NCBI RefSeq assembly: GCF_025506275.1
Contig: NZ_QYCP01000095.1
Coordinates: 62,001 to 126,000, forward strand
DNA from: Brevibacterium permense
GTDB taxonomy: Bacteria > Actinomycetota > Actinomycetes > Actinomycetales > Brevibacteriaceae
DNA length: 64,000 nt
Reading direction: 5' to 3'
In this document: piece after piece, positions 61,954-64,000 of the stretch
How the letters are laid out: the number at the start of each line of letters is the position of its first letter
How positions within the stretch are numbered: position 1 is the first letter of the stretch
Program-made: the position numbers and the translations under genes
Notes under the pieces: model-generated
Told to the model about the DNA's origin: nothing
Seen by the model: only the letters and a program-made list of their open reading frames with translations
Databases searched by the model: none

Positions 61954-62925
61954 CTACTCGCCGGCGACTTCGAGGAGGACCTTGCCCATCACGGAACGGG
62001 CGTCGAGCTCCTTGATCGCCGAGGAAGCCTCGGCCAGCGGGTAGTTCGCGTGGATGCGCGGGTTGAGGTCACCTGCAGCAACGTGGTCGAGGACGGCGTC
62101 CCACTGCTCGTGGATATAGTCCGGGTGACCCCAGGCCGCCGCGCCCCACGCGACGCCGTCGACGGAGATGTTCTTCAGCAGCAGGCGATTGACCTTGATC
62201 GAGGGGATCTCACCGGCAGTGAAGCCGAGGACGAGGAGCCGCCCGAAGGGAGCGAGTACTCGCGTCGAATCGGTGAATCGGTCGCCGCCGACGGGGTCGA
62301 AAACGAAGTCGACGCCGCCCGGACAGATCTCCTTCGTCGCATCTTTGAAGCCGTCGGCGAGGACGACATGCGTCGCGCCGATCTCACGAACGGCTTCGGC
62401 CTTCGCCTCGGTCGAGACGACGGCGATGACTTCGAGGCCCATCGCCAAGCCCAGCTGCACTGCGGCCGAACCGAGGCCGCCTGCGGCTCCGTGGACGAGG
62501 AGGCTCTGGCCCGGCTGAGCATTCGCGCGCACCCGCAGTGCGAAGTCAGCGGTGAGCACGTTCATCGGCATGCCTGCGGCATCGGCCAGGGAGACCGAAT
62601 CCGGGACCTTCACGGTGGCCTCGTCACCGGCGACGAGGTATTCGGCGAAGGTTCCCTTTCCGGTGATCGCAGCAACGCGGTCCCCGACAGAGTAGCTGGA
62701 GTCCGGGCCCACCTCGGCGACGACACCGGAGGCTTCGGAACCTAAGGTGAAGGGTAGGTCGTGCTTGACCTGGTACATCCCGCGGGTCTGCAGCACCTCG
62801 GGGAACGTCACTCCGGCGAATGCGACCTTGATGAGCACCTGACCGGGCCCCGGCGACGGGCGCTCCACATCGAGGTGCTCCACATCATCGGGGCCGCTCA
62901 GAGCGGTGACGCGAATGGCTTTCAT
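61954..62925 (-). CDS. NADPH:quinone oxidoreductase family (MDR, zinc-independent)
   Basis: A 323-residue medium-chain dehydrogenase/reductase: GroES-like N-terminal domain (GQVLIKVAFAGVTFPEVLQTRG, FTLGSEASGVVAEVG), nucleotide-binding motif LLVHGAAGGLGSAAVQLGLA and FVFDPVGGDRF. The catalytic-zinc cysteines are absent, which places it with quinone oxidoreductases and enoyl reductases. GAGGAAAC precedes the ATG at 62925; the frame extends upstream to 63114 over the shared promoter region. It is divergent from the APH-type kinase, suggesting joint control. Confidence 0.9.
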   Translation of the reverse strand: MKAIRVTALSGPDDVEHLDVERPSPGPGQVLIKVAFAGVTFPEVLQTRGMYQVKHDLPFTLGSEASGVVAEVGPDSSYSVGDRVAAITGKGTFAEYLVAGDEATVKVPDSVSLADAAGMPMNVLTADFALRVRANAQPGQSLLVHGAAGGLGSAAVQLGLAMGLEVIAVVSTEAKAEAVREIGATHVVLADGFKDATKEICPGGVDFVFDPVGGDRFTDSTRVLAPFGRLLVLGFTAGEIPSIKVNRLLLKNISVDGVAWGAAAWGHPDYIHEQWDAVLDHVAAGDLNPRIHANYPLAEASSAIKELDARSVMGKVLLEVAGE

Positions 62926-63071
62926 TGTTTCCTCGCTATCGTTGTGACGCACACGGAACACTCGAGCTCCGGTGTCGGCGGTCTTCTCACCTCTATCACA
63001 CCGAGCGGCTATGACCGTGATCACTCTTGCGGCTTGACTGACCTGCTCGGGATGAATACTGTGAACTCTAC

Positions 63072-63085
63072 TGAACGACTGTTCA
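63072..63085. promoter_or_regulatory. Candidate operator between divergent genes
   Basis: TGAAC and GTTCA arms with a four-base spacer, inside a wider GTGAAC (63061-63066) / GTTCAC (63081-63086) repeat, 17 bases before the ATG at 63102. TetR-type sites in acyl-CoA regulons have this form. Confidence 0.45.
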
Positions 63086-63101
63086 CTCGGGAAGGTCAAG
63101 G

Positions 63102-64000
63102 ATGACACAATCACCGGCAGGGTTCGATGCGGACAGCATCGGCATATGGATCGAGCGGAGATTCGGGATCAGCGATTTCGATGTCGAAGTGATGTCGGTC
63201 GGTCGGTCGAATCTGACGTTCACCATCCTCGTCGACGGCAGCCCACGCTGGGTCCTGCGCCGCCCGCCCCTGGGCCACGAGGGCGGCAGCGCTCACAACG
63301 TCGCCCGTGAGGGCAGGATCATGGCAGCGCTCAATGACAGTGACGTTCCGGTGCCGACCGTCCTCGACATCGTCGACGACCCCGAGGTCCTCGACGTGCC
63401 CTTCGTATTCATGGACCACTGCCCGGGATTCCCGATCAACACTCCCACTGAGTGGGAGTCCATCCCACCTGCGAACCGCCGCGACTGTGCATTCGGCATG
63501 GTCGACGCGCTGGCGGCGATCCATTCCGTCGACGTCGATGCTGTCGGATTGTCCGATCTGCGTCGACCCGGCGGACTCATCGACCGACAGCTGCGCCGTT
63601 GGATCGGGCAGGTCGAGAAGATCGCGATGCGCGAGACTCCGATCATCCATGAGGTCCACGATGTCCTCCGCGAGGCCATGCCCGACCCTGCGGGATCGCC
63701 TGTGGGAATCGCGCACGGGGACTTCAAACCGAACAATATGATCTTCGCCCCCTCGGGGTCGGTCAATGCAGTCGTCGACTGGGAGCTGACCGCCATCGGC
63801 GAGGTGCTCACCGACCTCGGCTATTTCGTCGCCATGCTCACGGTGCCCGAGCAGTACACCAGCATCTGGGTGCCCCGAACCGATGACGGATTCCCTTCCA
63901 CAGACGAACTCATCGACCGCTACCAGGAAGTCAGCGGTCACGAAGTCCACGATGTCAGCTACTACTCGGCCTTCGCGATGTGGAAACTGGCCTGCATCCG
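63102..64000 (+). CDS. APH-type phosphotransferase (ACAD-associated), cut by the window end
   Basis: The first 299 or so residues of an aminoglycoside-phosphotransferase-fold protein. The N-lobe has VMSVGRSNLTFTILVDG and the ATP-site strand WVLRRPPLGHE; the C-lobe has the catalytic loop IAHGDFKPNNMIF and the metal motif VVDWELTAIGEVLTDLGYF. This HGDFxxxN/DWE pattern with an RRPP strand is that of the ACAD10/11-like kinase family found next to acyl-CoA dehydrogenases, as here, which may phosphorylate 4-hydroxyacyl-CoA or related hydroxy acids. GAAGGTCAAGG precedes the ATG. The C-terminus lies outside the window. Confidence 0.88.
   Translation, partial: MTQSPAGFDADSIGIWIERRFGISDFDVEVMSVGRSNLTFTILVDGSPRWVLRRPPLGHEGGSAHNVAREGRIMAALNDSDVPVPTVLDIVDDPEVLDVPFVFMDHCPGFPINTPTEWESIPPANRRDCAFGMVDALAAIHSVDVDAVGLSDLRRPGGLIDRQLRRWIGQVEKIAMRETPIIHEVHDVLREAMPDPAGSPVGIAHGDFKPNNMIFAPSGSVNAVVDWELTAIGEVLTDLGYFVAMLTVPEQYTSIWVPRTDDGFPSTDELIDRYQEVSGHEVHDVSYYSAFAMWKLACI

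Overview
This 64-kb window is high-GC, densely coded DNA that reads as the chromosome of an actinomycete. Supporting features are strongly GC-biased codons, several apparently leaderless genes (a TANNNT box 6-8 bases before ATG or GTG), a GPGG-type small membrane protein, NarL-type two-component pairs, and PaaX, PadR and TetR regulators. A Brevibacterium-like member of the Micrococcales is my best guess, by inference only. No rRNA, tRNA, CRISPR array, insertion sequence or phage gene was recognised.

Left part (1-21.5 kb): two DUF3533-type membrane proteins, one of them a tandem duplication, flank an MgtC-like protein and a divergent TetR gene. They are followed by a metallo-hydrolase-like protein, then a fatty-acid desaturase with a histidine kinase and response regulator immediately upstream (a DesK/DesR-like arrangement). 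Next come an NCS1 permease with a SnoaL-like protein, a MatC-like permease convergent with an acetyl-CoA hydrolase/CoA-transferase, and a scar where a divergent MFS/LysR pair has collapsed. After the scar lie a formylglycine-generating enzyme, a BKACE-type enzyme, a fructosamine-kinase-like protein, a DUF4352 protein and a second two-component system.

Middle part (21.5-41.5 kb): this is the most interesting region and looks like an island for lignin-derived (methoxylated, phenylpropanoid) aromatics. (a) A 1031-residue protein fuses a cytochrome P450, an adrenodoxin-reductase-type FAD/NADPH reductase and a flavodoxin. It has its own MHS transporter and a divergent LysR gene, and a run of seven C near its 5' end separates the best ribosome-binding site and ATG from the main reading frame. 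(b) A PaaX gene lies divergent to an operon of MHS transporter, acyl-CoA synthetase, enoyl-CoA hydratase, acetoacetyl-CoA-synthetase-like protein, 3-hydroxyacyl-CoA dehydrogenase and amidohydrolase, which suits CoA-dependent side-chain shortening of ferulate/coumarate-like acids. (c) metF-purU-ligM encode tetrahydrofolate-dependent O-demethylation plus cofactor recycling. They are divergent from an AAHS aromatic-acid transporter and close to a PadR regulator, with related palindromes in the shared promoter region.

Right part (41.5-64 kb): PAP2 phosphatase, a large acyl-CoA dehydrogenase, a small conserved-looking protein, a dicarboxylate/amino-acid symporter, a secreted protein, a D-cysteine-desulfhydrase-like enzyme, rraA, a lipoprotein, a VOC dioxygenase with a perfect 20-bp operator-like palindrome, and a CopB-type ATPase with a CsoR-like operator. 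These are followed by a four-gene threonate-type operon (GntP permease, DUF1537 kinase, PdxA2, DeoR), a graveyard of BCCT and amino-acid-permease remnants, an MHS transporter, a TetR/acyl-CoA dehydrogenase pair, a quinone oxidoreductase and an APH-type kinase cut by the window end.
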